NCBI GenBank assembly: GCA_029844215.1
Contig: CM056726.1
Location: 73,585,548-73,649,547 of the forward strand
Direction of reading: 5' to 3'
Source of the DNA: Przewalskia tangutica
Taxonomy: Eukaryota > Streptophyta > Magnoliopsida > Solanales > Solanaceae
DNA length: 64,000 bases
Each line of letters opens with the position of its first letter. Positions within the stretch are counted from its first letter, which is position 1. Shown piece after piece: positions 1 to 11,495 of this stretch. A model generated the notes under the pieces. The model worked only from the letters and a program-made list of their open reading frames with translations, searched no databases and was not told the DNA's origin. Both the position numbers and the translations under genes were made by a program.

Positions 1-200
1 TTTGTCTAAGTGTGCCTTGATAAGTACTTTGACTTGTTAAAGAGAATTTTTCTATGTATGCCTTGAATAAGTACTTTGGCTTGATTAATTGAGAATTAGT
101 CTAAGTGTGCCTTGATAAGTACTTTGGCTTGATTGATTGTGAATCATTCTAAGTGTGCCTTAGTAAGGACTTTGGCTTGTTAATTAAGGATTTGCCTATG
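1..200 (+). repeat. 47-49 bp minisatellite in LTR C (about 4 diverged copies)
   Basis: Diverged tandem copies share the core TGCCTTGATAAGTACTTTGG followed by an AT-rich segment. The same unit occurs 2-3 times near 21780-21905 and 36300-36425, and about seven times at 39542-39870, so copy number varies between LTRs of one family. Confidence 0.75.
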
Positions 201-209
201 TGTCTTTGA

Positions 210-500
210 AATAGCGGTTGTGTGCTATTGGAATATCGATCGTTCGGGTCATTCCGGGTTTGTGGCATTTGCAGTCCGTGGAATTGCTACCCACGATCGA
301 GGAATACCTGCGTGCGGGTCGTAAGGACTTATGCGGTGAAATAGTCCCGTGCGGGAGGTCCGACTATCACGAGGAATACCTCATGCGAGTCCGTCTGGGC
401 TTATGCGGGTGAAATAGTCCCATGCGAGAATACCTCACGGGTCCACGCGGCTATCTGCGGGTGAAATAGTCCCGGGAGTAGGATGGTTAAATGATCTGCG
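210..500 (+). repeat. GC-rich imperfect repeat block in LTR C
   Basis: Words such as GCGGGTGAAATAGTCCC and GGAATACCTCATGCGAG recur irregularly. Equivalent blocks lie at the same relative place in the other LTRs, near 5860-6080, 12130-12400 (minus), 17740-17900, 27430-27680, 44330-44515, 50160-50410 and 57720-57960. They look like a fast-evolving part of the LTR. No coding meaning is visible. Confidence 0.55.
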
Positions 501-1348
501 GGCGGATGGTCTGTTTGATCATGAGCTTCCTATTTTATATTGTAAGGATACTCTGTTTACTCTCATTGTTAGTAAGGCACAATGTGTTGTAATTTGATTA
601 TCATATATGTCCCCGGATTTGATTGTGTTACCTATGGTCATTCTTTTACGATGTGGGATTCAGGGGCATGAGACCACGAGGCATTTAGGACACAGGGAGG
701 GGGACTGGGTGTTCATGTATCCTTATTGGTGTTATTACATCATGGATCTGGCGGTGAGGAAGGATTCCACGGCATGATTGATATTATGGGCGTGAGACCC
801 ATAGTTATATTTGAGTAATGACCTTGAGCTGCGTCACGACTTGATATATGGCCTTATATGTGTTATGTGCGTAGGTTGGCTATCATACATGTCTCTGTAT
901 TGTTTAGATTTGTTATGATTTTATTACGATACTTGTTCACATACTTGTACATTCTTCGTCTTGACCTCGCCCGAAGTGCGTTCATCTGCCAGAGTTTAGT
1001 CTGTTGTTTGGTGATCGGCAGTGTAGGATCTGCTCGGGATTTTGGATAGCTCCTCTGTCCAGAGTTTATCTTTTGGTATATATCCTTGATGCAGGCTTTA
1101 TGCAGTTTTGGATGCAGCGGGGCCTTGTCGTCATATTTGATTAACTCCTAAGTGCGTATTCATATGTAGGATTGGACTCGTATGCGGTGTCTTGTCTTTT
1201 GTTTATGTATATATGGCGGCCTTGTCGGCTTTGCCACGCACGTCGTGTTTTAAAAAAATGAGGTGTTATTTAATTTCGCGATTTACTTGCGTTGTTAAGG
1301 TAGAAGGGTGCCCGGGTAGGGCACGATCCGCGAGGTTGGGGTGTGACA

Positions 1349-1749
1349 AACACTCCAGCATCATTGTCGGTCTGACGAGTATTCGAGGCGGTCGGGGCCC
1401 CAGACTTGATTTCTAGGGTAGAGGTGCTAACCGATCGAGGTCCTTTCGGTGTATGCTGTTGTGGTAGATTATTCGAGGGCGTAGTACTACTTGGGAGCTT
1501 GTTACACTTGTGGCAGCGAGTCATTATGCGAAATCTGTCAGGCGAGCGTGATGGGTAAGTCGGCGTTAGTGCATTGCGGGTCTTCGTCCCTACGATTACA
1601 CGCCGGGCGAGGTACTCGTGGGCCGGCAGTCGCGGCGGTCGTGGCGCGGGTCCCGATTCTAGCGGTCCTCGAAGCTGCATTTATGCCTTATCCGGCCGGC
1701 GGGACCGGGGCGTCGCTGGCGTCGTCCGCAGTACTTTATCAGTTTCTGG
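1349..1749 (+). pseudogene. gag: Element A gag C-terminal fragment (zinc-knuckle region)
   Basis: This aligns by eye with the last third of gag in element B (minus strand, about 10330-9900) and in M unit 1 (about 52140-52560). The Arg/Gly/Ser-rich spacer and two zinc knuckles are recognisable. The second knuckle begins CYTCG, but the segment holding its His and last Cys is scrambled, so it could not bind zinc as read. The N-terminal Retrotrans_gag domain is absent because LTR C interrupts it. Several small indels break the frame, many at CAG/CTG/CCGG sites. Gag would form the virus-like particle core. This fragment is dead. Confidence 0.75.
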
Positions 1750-4184
1750 TTATGATGTGTACGGCTTGATAGATCCGGGTTCTACTCTGTCCTATATATC
1801 TCCCCTTATTGCTAGTAGGATAGGGATAGAGCCTGAGTCCATAGACCCTTTCGAGGTAGCTACGCCAGTGGGTGATTCGGTGGTAGCTCAGCGGGTATTC
1901 ATGAATTTGATAAACCGAGTGTTCAAACCATTTTTGGACACGTTTGTGATAGTGTTCATTGATGATATCTTGGTTTATTCTCGCTCGGGCGAGGCATCAG
2001 AGCATTTGAGGGTATCTTTGAGAGTTCTCGAGACCAGCGATTATCGCCAAGTTTTGAAGTGTGAGTTACGGTTGACTTGGTGGCTTTTCTTGGGCATATT
2101 GTGGGTGATGGTATTCGGTGGATACGGCGAATCGAAGCGATCGGGAGTTGGCCTCGACCTTACTCCGCCAGAGGTTCGCGATTTTGGGTCCTTGCGAGTT
2201 ATTATCGGTTCGTAGAAGTTTGCTTCTATCTGCACCATTGACTAGGTGACTCGGAAGCGGCTAAGTTTGATGGACTGATGCGTGTGGCGGGGTTTCCGAT
2301 TCTTGAAGGAGGCGGCGCCCCGTTCTTACTCTTCCGGAGGTCGAGCGGTTATGTAGTGTATTGTGATGCGTCAGGCGTCGGGCTCGGATGTGTGTTGATG
2401 CAGCTGGGTAAGGTTATAGCGTCACGCGTCGGCGGCTTAAGAAGCATAGGAGGAACTACCCAACCCATGATTTGGAGTTGGCGGTGATTCACGCCAAGAT
2501 CTGGAGGCACTATTTGTATGGGGTTCGTGGATATTTATACGGACCACGAGCCTCGATTTATCTTGACAGAGGAGCTGAACTTACGGCGAGGCGGTGGTTA
2601 GAGCTGCTCGAGGATTATGATGTTGACATCCTGTACCACGGGAAGGCGATGTTGTGGCAGATGCTCTGAGTCGTAGGTCGATGGGGAGTCTATCAAATGT
2701 GCAGCCGGAGAGGAGGGGCCTGGTTCGCGATTTGCATCAGTTAGCGAGTCTTGGTGTCCGTTTGATTGATTCTGATAGCATTGGGGTTCGAGTTCGATAG
2801 GTTGCCGAGTCTTCCATCGTCGAGGAGGTGAAGCAACGATTTGAGGATCCGGTTTGACGCGATGCGTGATCGACTCTTCGTGAGGGGAATGGTCCTTTTG
2901 AGGTAACACCTGATGGGGTGCTAAGGTTTGAGGGCAGGTTGTGTGTTCTAGATATTGCGGGACTTGGCGAAGTTCTAGAAACACACGCGCGTTACTCTAT
3001 CCATCGGGTCGACCAAGATGTACCACGACCTTAGATCGTGTATTGGTGGGATGGCTTGAAGAGGGCGTTGCGAGTTCGTAGCTCGGTGCCGTGTTGTCGC
3101 GGTGAAGGTAGAGCACGGAGACACGGTGGATTATTGCGACGGCGAGAGATCCAGGCACGGAAGTGGGAGGTGATCAACATGGACTTTATCACGGGATTAC
3201 CTCGCACTCAGGAAGCATGATTCTATTTGGGTTATCGTCGGCGGTGTGAAATCAGCCCACTTTCTTCCCGTCGGGATGACTTTTCGGTGAGGATTATGCG
3301 GACTTTACATCAGAGATCGTCGGTGCATGGAGTCCTATTTCGATCATATCGGACATAGGAGCCGGTTCTGCTAACTTACGGAGGTCTTTTCGAAGGGTTT
3401 AGGGGCCAGTGAGCACAGTCACGCATTCCATCCACATGTCTGACCGGTGGTGGCGCACTATCCGGACTCTTGAGGATATCTTTGCGAGCTTTGTGTTATT
3501 GACCGAGGGTATTGGGAGGATCATTTGCCTCTAGTTGAGTTTGCGTATAATAATAGTTACCACTCCAGTATTCAGATGACGCCTTATGAGGCCTTGTATG
3601 GGAGGAAGTGCGGCGATGTGGCGAGTGCGATTGGTAGGACGGTTGGTGCGGCGGCGATGGATAAGGTGAAGCTTATCCGAGGCGATTCTTGGCGGCTGAG
3701 TCGGCGAAGTCATATCACGAGATCATCGTCGTCGGCATCCAGGTTCGAGGTTGATGATTGGGTTTTCTGAAGGTGTCGCCCCATGAAGGGTGTGATGAGA
3801 TTCGGGAAGAAGGAAACTTCGGCCCAAGTACATTGGGCGTATCAGTTGTCGCGAGGTAGGCAAGGTTGCCTATGAGTTGGATCTGCCGTCCGTCTGGAGG
3901 CGGTGCATCCGGTGTTTCATGTTTTATCTTTGAGAGATGTATCGAGGATCCATCTAGAGTGCATCCGATTGACGATGGCTAGGTGACCGGGGGTTATCAT
4001 ATGAGGAGGTTCCATAGCGATAATCGATCGTCGGAGTTAGCGTCTGCGGACGAGGCGTGGCTTCCGTCAAAGTCTTGTGGCGGAGCAGGCTCGGGGAGGA
4101 GATGACGTGGGAAGGCGAGGAGGACATGAGGCAGTATCCTCACCTATTCCCACACCTCCGGGTAACTCACTTTCCTACTTGTAA
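1750..4184 (+). pseudogene. pol: Element A pol (PR-RT-RNaseH-INT-chromodomain), internally deleted
   Basis: The protease motif LIDPGSTLSYISP has its catalytic Asp codon at 1772-1774. At about 1891-1898 the sequence jumps from the protease into the middle of RT, losing about 0.8 kb relative to M unit 1 (52704-53483). The join keeps one open frame (1574-2215), so the lost protease end and RT fingers are replaced by an in-frame fusion. The RT active site FIDD is intact at 1955-1966. RNase H (YCDAS near 2360) follows. Integrase parts include a degraded zinc-binding region near 2990-3120, MDFITGLP near 3179 and an intact EFAYNNSYHSS block near 3537. The chromodomain tail is near 4040-4150. Many frameshifts leave it non-functional. 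Confidence 0.8.
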
Positions 4185-4276
4185 ATTTTCATTGTCATTT
4201 ATGCTTAAGTGTTGTTTGTGGCGTATGTAGCATTTGCAAACCGCTTAAGCTTTATCGTTAAGCTGTCTTGGGAAGG

Positions 4277-4309
4277 AACATTCGGGACGAATGTTTCTAA
4301 GGAGGAGAA
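4277..4309 (+). other. Element A: palindrome plus polypurine tract
   Basis: The near-palindrome AACATTCGGGACGAATGTT (4277-4295; 8-bp arms, 3-nt loop) is followed by the polypurine tract AAGGAGGAGAA (4299-4309), directly before the LTR start TGTTATACCC. The polypurine tract primes plus-strand cDNA. The palindrome also occurs in M (twice), F and H. Confidence 0.85.
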
Positions 4310-6702
4310 TGTTATACCCGTATTTCCAGTATATGCGTGAGGGCGTGCGTCTGTTTAGCCTTAATTAGGCACTATGGGCGAAAATATTGTGCCTGACACT
4401 AAAAAATCGTTTTTAATGAAGCGTTTTACAAAACTTGCGAAGGAAAATTACGGCTATGTCATTTCTAATTTTTGCGGATTTTTCCGAGAGACGAAACATT
4501 TTGGACCAACGAGAGGCGACACTTGTCACCTCTAGTTTGGCGGATTTGAGCATCCATTTGGGCGATTTTGTGGCTTGTTTTGTCAAGGAGTTGGTAGGAT
4601 ATTTTTGTGTAGGAGATGGATAAGGACACTTGCCTAAATCCTCACCCTACACTTGCATAGCACTTGGCTTCATCTTGGCCATTGGTTGGCCTTTGGTTGG
4701 CCTATAAATACTCCCCTAACTTGAAGGTTTTCTTCATCCATAAATCAATTCTCCAAGTCTTGAAAATCCTCCCCCTCTCCTTGTAGTATTCTCGTCCAAG
4801 AGCCCTCACTCCCGAGAAGGCCTTGGCCGAATACCCCCTTGTAGAAGTTGCCTTCTAGTATAGTTACTATACCAAAATACCCTAGCCCAAATCCCTTATA
4901 GTATTTTAGTAGGAGTTGTTAGAAACTTCTAAGGGTTTCTTGGAGCTAACGGAGCGTGCAATTAGGAGCTAAACCTTGCTCAGGATCGACATTTAACTTG
5001 GATAATTTTTGGGCTTATCGAGGTAAATACTCTTGTCCTTCTATTGTAATTGGATATTACATATAAGAATAGTTAAGACTTGAGTATAAGATATAGAAGA
5101 ATATTAAAGAATAGAATTGAACTGTTATCACGATGAAGGGTATAAATGAAGAATAATTGAATTGTACTTACATGGGAGTATTTTCTGATGAACTTGATTA
5201 GCTCGACGGGTAGGGAAGTGCTGCCCAATTTTCCGTAGAATAGAGAACCCTCTGCTTAGAACTGTTTACATAATAGTCTAGACGTTGATAGACGTATTTG
5301 ACTATTATAGGCTGATTCTCTGCGCGCGACATATTCAACTTGGCAGGTGGATTTCGCCGAGAAGGTATGGGATTCTTCCTATACTCCTGAGCATGATATT
5401 TTAAAATATATATATATATATATAGTACGGTAGACGTACGTGTGTTAACTGAACGTAGTTATACGGCAATGTCTTTTGACTTAAGCCTGAATAATAAGAA
5501 CCTTGAAGTATTTCAAAAGAATTATGAATCATTTTTAAAAGAAGAGTAATACTGGATTTTTAAACAGAAAGCTTAAGAGTTATACTAGCTTTATGGGAAG
5601 TTAGGTATAACGACTTAAGAAAGATAAAAGGAACGGTTTTACTTGTTTGTGTATGAAAATCTTGTATTGACTTCTGCAAAGTATAGTAAGATGGTTTGAT
5701 AAGTAGACATGTTATGATACTACGTGGGTTAGTGTCTTGTGATGTTATTCTTGTTGTGCTTACGTTGTTAAACGCTAACACCGTTGTACTGTTATTATAT
5801 CACATACCCTTGACTTGTTATCACAGGGCTTGCCACCCTTGATGCAGTCTATCGGCTATCGCGGTGCGTGTGACTATGCGGAGCTGCGGGAGTTCCAGGA
5901 TTGATCATTCCGGGTGTTTTATCCCGATGCGGGGGATGCCCTATGCGGTCTGTGTGACTATGCGGTCTATTGAGACTATGCGGACTGCGGGAGTCCAGGA
6001 GGGTACCGGGGTTAGCTACCCCCGATGCGAGGAATACCTCATGCGAAGTGCGTAGTGACTATCTGCGACCGCGGAGTCCAGGATTAGGCACGCATAATGA
6101 TACTATGGGCGATTGGCCTTGCTTCGATCATTCGTGGCCTAGAAAAGACCTGTTACAGTTTACCTATTATTGTTCTTGTTTGTGGCACTATGTGCAATTG
6201 AACTAATTGTATTTGCAAATGGTTTTAAATACTTTGATTTCATTTAAGTACTTTACAGTTTCACATACTTGGTACCTGTTGTACTGACCTCCTTCGGGGG
6301 GCTGCGTTCATGCCGCAGGTAAGGGCAAGCAGGTGCTAGATCCACATCCTTAGGATCTTTTGCTTTGGTGTCAGGAGCTCCATCTTCTCCGGAGGCTCGA
6401 CGTTTGGGTATGATCTCCCTGTTGTTGTATATAGTTTTGTACATTCAGGGTATGGCGGGGCTCTGTCCCGCCATAGTTGTTTATCTTCTTAGAGGTCTGT
6501 AGTCCTATTGTACAGTTAGGATGTAACTGCTAAACCATGTTTATATATATATGCCGAAAGGCGACATTTTCTCACATAAAACTGTGTCTCATTTTACAAC
6601 TGTTTCATGTCTTGTTTTTATATTCCGCTGATTACTCTGATGTATGACTACTTAGGTGCCCGGGTAAGGCACCAGTCACGGGCCCCGGAACGGGTCGTGA
6701 CA
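4310..6702 (+). repeat. Element A 3' LTR
   Basis: It is 2,393 bp, from TGTTATACCC to GTGACA, and of the same family as the M LTRs (2,566 and 2,545 bp). Internal landmarks are CCAAT-like repeats and a TATA box (4702-4710), the GTACGGTAGACGTAC motif (5425-5439), the GC-rich repeat block (5860-6080), the CCTCCTTCGGGGG and CTGCG...CGCAG hairpins (6288-6318), and the closing hairpin before 6702. Confidence 0.9.
4702..4710 (+). promoter_or_regulatory. TATA box of element A 3' LTR
   Basis: CTATAAATA follows two TTGGTTGGC words that resemble CCAAT boxes on the other strand. The same arrangement recurs in the M and G LTRs. Transcription would run rightwards, through the LTR and then antisense through element B. 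Confidence 0.7.
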
Positions 6703-9700
6703 CCTAACCTGACGATCGAGTATCGCTATGGGACTCTCCTCATACGATAACCCCTCGGTCACCTGGACATCGTCAATCGGGTGCACTCTAGATGGATCCC
6801 CGATACATCTCCTCAGCATAGAAACATGAAAAATCGGATGCACTGCCTCCAGATCGGATGGCAGATCCAACTCATAGGCAACCTTGCCTACCCTGCGGAC
6901 AATCTGATAAGGCCCAATGTACCTTGGGTTGGGCTTCCCTTTCTTCCCAAATCTCATCACACCCTTCATGGGTGACACCTTCAGGAAAACCCAATCATCA
7001 ACCTCAAACTCCAGATGCCAACGACGATGATCTGCATACGACTTCTGTCGACTCTGAGCTGTCAATAACCGCTCCTGGATAAGCTTCACCTTATCCACTG
7101 CCTGCTGTATCAAGTCTGGTCCCACTAACTGCACCTCGCCAACATCAAACCAGCCTATCGGCGATCTGCACTTCCTCCCATACAAGGCCTCATAAGGCGT
7201 CATCTGAATACTGGAGTGGTAGCTATTATTATACGCAAACTCTAGTAGAGGCAAATGATCCTCCCAGCTACCCCTGAAGTCAATAACACAGGCTCGCAGC
7301 ATATCCTCAAGAGTCTGGATAGTACGCTCTGCCTGTCCGTCACATGCGAGGATGGAATGCGATGCTCGAGCTCACTGCGTCCCTAATCCCTTCGGAAGGA
7401 CCTCAGGAAGTTAGCCGTGAACCGGGCTCTGCATGCGATATGATAGAAATAGGGACCCCGTGCGATCGACGATCTCTCGGATGTAAAGTCGGCATAATCC
7501 TCACCAAAAGGTCGTCACAGCGAGGAATAAAGGGGGCGGATTTCGTCAGCCTGTCGACGATAACCCAAATAGAATCATGCTTCCTCTGAGTGCGAGGTAA
7601 TCCTGTGATAAAGTCCATGTTGATCACCTCCCACTTCCAGGTCGGGATCTCTATCGTCTGCAATAATCCACCAGGCCTCTGGTGCTCTACCTTCACCGCC
7701 GACAACACGCACCGAGCCACAAACTCTGCAACGTCCCTCTTCAAGCCATCCCACCAATACACTGATCTGAAGTCGTGGTACATTTTTGTCGACCCCGGAT
7801 GGATAGAGTAACGCGCGTTGTGTGCTTCCCCTAGAACCTGCTGCAGAAGTCCTGAAATATCTGGAACACACAACCTGCCCTCAAACCTTAGCACCCCATC
7901 AGGTGCTACCTCAAAAGGACCCTTCCCCTCACGAAGAGCCGTATCACGATACCGTGTCAAAATCGGATCCTCAAACTGTTGCCTCTTCACCACCTCGACG
8001 ATGGAAGACTCGGCAACCTCTCGAACTCGAACCCCACTGCTATCAGAACCAATCAATTGGACTCCAAGGCTCGCTAACTAATGTTACTCGCGGACCATGC
8101 CCCTCCTCTCTGGTTGCACAACTGATAGACTCCCCATCGACCTACGACTAAGGGCATCTGCCACAACATTGGCCTTCCCGGGGTGGTACAGGATATCGAC
8201 ATCATAATCCTTGAGTAACTCTAACACCGTCTCTATCGTAAGTTCAGCTCCCTCTGGCTGAAGATATACTGGAGGCTCTTGTGGTCTGTGTAAATATCCA
8301 CATGAACTCCATACAAATAGTGCCTCCAGATCTTCAAGGCGTGAATCACCGCTGCCAACTCCAAATCATGGGTGGGGTAGTTCTTCTCATGCTTCTTAAG
8401 CTGTCTGGATGCGTACGCTATAACCTTGCCCTGCTGCATCAACACACATCCAAGCCCGATGCCTGACGCATCACAATACACCATATAGCCGTCTAGACCT
8501 GCGGAAGAGTAAGAATCGGGCGGCCGTCGGCCTCTCCTTCAAGAATCGAAACCCCGCCACAAGCATCGACCATGAAACTTAGCTCCTTCTCGAGTCGGCT
8601 TAGTCAAAGGTGCGAAATAGAAGCAAACTTCTCCACGAACCTCCGATAGTAACTGCAAGGCCCGAAGCCGCGCACTGCCGGAGTAGTAGGTCTAGGCCAA
8701 CTCCTGACTGCCTCGATCTTGGCCGTATCCACCCGAATACCATCAGCCCCTACAATGTGCCCAAGAAAAGCCACCAAGCCAACCAAAACTCATATTTGGA
8801 AAACTTGGCGTACAACTGCTGGTCCTGGAGAACTCTCACCGGCCTCCTCAAATGCTCCGCGTGCTCACGCTCTGGCGGGAATAAACCAAGATGTCATCAA
8901 TGAATACTATCACAAACGTATCCAAAATGGCTTGAACACTCGGTTCATCAAATCCATAAATACCACGAGCATAGGTCAAACCGAAAGACATAACCCTGAA
9001 CTCATAGTGCGTCACGTCCGAATGCGATCCTGGGACATCCGCCTCTCTAACTCGCACTGATGATAGCCCGATCGCAGATCAATCTTGAGAAACATCTCGC
9101 ACTCGCAACCGGTCGAACAAATCATCAATCACAGGAAGGGGTATACGTTCTTAATAGTCACCTTATTCAGCTGCATGTAATCAACACACATGAGCAGCGT
9201 CCCGTCATTCTTCTTCACGAACAATACCGGCGCTCCCCAGGGAGAAACACTAGGCCTGATGAAGCCCTTCTCCAAAGAAATCTCTCGGTGGTCCTTCAAC
9301 TCTCTCAACTCGGCGGGTGTCATTACGTATGGCGGAATGAAAATAGGCCGAGTGTCCGCAAAGACATCGATACAAAACTCTATCTCCTCTCGGGAGGATA
9401 CCCGAGGTCGTCTGAAACACATCCGGGAACTCTCGACCATCGAATCGATCAAAATCTGGTACCGCCTCGATCAAACACTCGAATGAGATGGTAGATATAC
9501 CCTTCGCACCATCTTCCCGGCCTTGAGGTAGGAAATAAACCTACCCTCGGCCACGTTGTTCCTCCCACTCAATAACCGCTCTCAGAAATCGAACCGTACC
9601 ACTCTCTCCATGCAGTCCACATTGGCGTAGCAAGAAGCTAGCCAATCCATACCCATAATCACATCGAAATCGGTCATATCCAACTCTATCAAGTCGGCTA

Positions 9701-9814
9701 GGGTCTGACGACTGCATAAAGTCACTGGGCAAGCCCTATATACCCGCCGAGCTACCACCGAATCACCCACTGGCGTAGCTACCTCGAAAGGGTCTATGGA
9801 CTCAGGCTCTATCC
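6703..9814 (-). pseudogene. pol: Element B pol (PR end, RT, RNase H, integrase)
   Basis: On the minus strand, the protease C-terminal block GMDWLASCYANVDC lies near 9610-9650. RT follows at about 9450-8620, with PWGAPVLFVKK, FGLT and an intact FIDD active site (8893-8904). RNase H is at about 8485-8230, with YCDAS, DLELAAV and YTDHKSL carrying the Asp, Glu and Asp residues. The integrase His/Cys region is near 7830-7700. Its first His pair is present, but the CxxC pair is broken (ARCVLSAV). The integrase core starts with MDFITGLP. The C-terminal part (7302-6703) is open and runs through KVAYELDLPSDLEAVHP to SYEESPIAILDRQVR, just short of the chromodomain. There are several frameshifts, at 8056, 8620, 9060 and 9540 among others. 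Confidence 0.85.
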
Positions 9815-11303
9815 CTATCCTACTAGCAATAAGGGGAGATATATGGGGCCAGTAGAACCTGGATCTATCAAGGCATACACGTCACAACATGAAACTGATA
9901 AAGTACCTGTGACGACATCAGGTGACGCCTCCTGGTCCTGCCGGCTGGACAAGGCATAAATGCGGTTCTGAGGACCGCTAGAACTAGGACCCCTGCCACG
10001 ACCTCTGCCGCGACCTGCTGGTCCCTGAGCACCCTGCCCTCCGGGGCGAGTAACCGTAGGTGAAGAAGACCCGGCGAAAGACCCTGCAGGCTGACCCCTA
10101 CCATCTGCGCTGCCTCTGGTCGGACAGACTCTCGCATAGTGACCCTGCTGGCCGCAAGTGTAGCAAACTCCCGAGGTAGTATCACAACTCCCAGAATGGA
10201 ATCTACCACATCGGACACACTGAGAGGACCTCGATCGGTTAGCACCCCTGCTACCCTGGAAGTCCGAAGTCCTGGGCCCCGACCGCCTCGAATACCCTGG
10301 CTGTCCTGAAGACGGTGTAGGAGTGCTCTGAGCTGGCTGTGGTGCAAATCTAGACTGCTGCTGAGGCCGTCCACCCCGAGAGCTACCAAAAGATCCTGCC
10401 GTCCTGGCCTTCTTCTGCTGCTGATATCTGTCGACCCGTCGGCCTCTACGCTCCTCGCATCCAAGTGCATGAGCCTGCATGCGGGCAATGTCCATGCCCG
10501 GCTGAAGAGCTACACCCGAGCAAGACTCTGCCAAATAATCATCTAGCCCGGTGACGTAGCGGTGCACCCTGTCCTCCATATCTGCTACCAACGCAGGGAC
10601 ATATCGAGCCAACGAGTCGAACTCCACGTTGTACTCCCGAACTGTGCGCCCTCTCTGCCTCAGCATCAAAAATATGTCGGCCCGTGCTCTCCTCATCTGT
10701 GGCGGCAAGAAATGAGTGAGAAATGCCTCCGAGAACTCGTCCCATACTGCTGGAGGCGCATGCTCTCCCCGGGATAGCTCCCACGAATCAAACCAGTCGA
10801 CTGCGGTATCACGCAGCCGATGCGAACCCAAGACCACCGACTCGGTCTCCGAAGCCTTGATCACTCTCATGATCCGTCAGAATCGCTTGGATGAACTCCT
10901 GCGGATCATCCTCAGGCCTCGACCCGTAGAACTCTGGCGGGCTGCAACTCAGAAAATCCCGTAGCCTCAAACTATCCGACCTCGGGTGAACCACGGGTAC
11001 TACCGAAGCTGAATCGCATCTAGCCTATCTCATGTATGCGCCACAACACGGCTAGTAACTGGGCCATCTCTCTGTAACCCATCTCCTCTGCTTCCGGGAT
11101 GTGGGACCGAGGCGCAGTATCGTGGTCTCATCGACCATCGCTGCGGCTCTAAACCTGCTGAAGGCCGGCGTCGTGGAACTCGCCGTCTGAGGTATCGCCT
11201 CGGGTATAGACTGGGCCTGGGCCCTCGTGACCCTCTGTGTCCTACTAGAAGCTCCCTCGGCTGCCTTGCCCTTCTGGGCCCGGGTTGCCTTGCGTGGAGG
11301 CAT
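9815..11303 (-). pseudogene. gag: Element B gag with start of protease
   Basis: It starts at 11303 with MPPRKATRAQKGKAAEG, the same N-terminus as the gag of F, H and M. After an 83-residue open segment a frameshift occurs near 11060. Another lies near 10870. The last 351 codons (10870-9815) are open and hold most of the Retrotrans_gag domain (WDEFSEAFLTHFLPPQMRR, EYNVEFDSLARYVP). They then hold a Gln/Ser/Arg-rich spacer and two zinc knuckles (CVRCGRFHSGSC and an intact CYTCGQQGHYARVC). A Gly/Arg-rich stretch and the protease start ALIDPGST follow. Gag and protease are in one frame, as usual for this clade. A small indel right after DPGST ends the frame. Confidence 0.85.
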
Positions 11304-11495
11304 AACTGGTACAGAAAAGGAATACGTTAGAGGGGTCCAACTTATAACACAGCTCTAAGGCACGATCTCAGAGAGAGAAGAATGGAAACCAATCCTAAAT
11401 ATCCTATAGCCTCCTGATTATTGGTGTGGTGCACAACACACCGATAATCAAGACTCTACTAGATACGGTCTGTAGACACTTTCCGAGGATTAACT

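Larger units (their letters stand above)
1..1348 (+). repeat. LTR C, 3' portion (gypsy, same family as F and I)
   Basis: This is the 3' portion of a long LTR that starts before the window. It ends in GTGACA at 1348, after the conserved stretch that closes the LTRs at 23163, 41098 and 41532. It follows the layout of LTRs F and I: a 47-bp minisatellite, a GC-rich block, a pyrimidine/purine hairpin region and the closing hairpin. No primer-binding site follows. The next base is already inside another element's gag, so this is either a 3' LTR or a solo LTR inserted there. The 5 bases after it (1349-1353, AACAC) are the expected target-site duplication. Confidence 0.8.
1349..6702 (+). mobile_element. 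Element A, Tekay/Del-type chromovirus, 5' truncated by LTR C
   Basis: A Ty3/gypsy element in the order gag fragment, protease, reverse transcriptase, RNase H, integrase, chromodomain, polypurine tract, 3' LTR. Its start lies mid-gag because LTR C abuts it at 1348. Its 5' part and 5' LTR should lie left of the window. The right end is GTGACA at 6702, next to minus-strand pol of element B, so A most likely inserted into B. The bases after it (6703-6707, CCTAA) are the predicted duplication, whose partner is outside the window. The internal region is about 3.0 kb, shorter than the near-5-kb internals of the M units, because of the 5' truncation and an internal pol deletion. Confidence 0.8.

Noticed and set aside
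1..6702. LTR C (1-1348) and the LTR at 4310-6702 as the two LTRs of one element A.
   Set aside because: They belong to different LTR families (C resembles F and I; the other resembles M), and the sequence after C is mid-gag without a primer-binding site.
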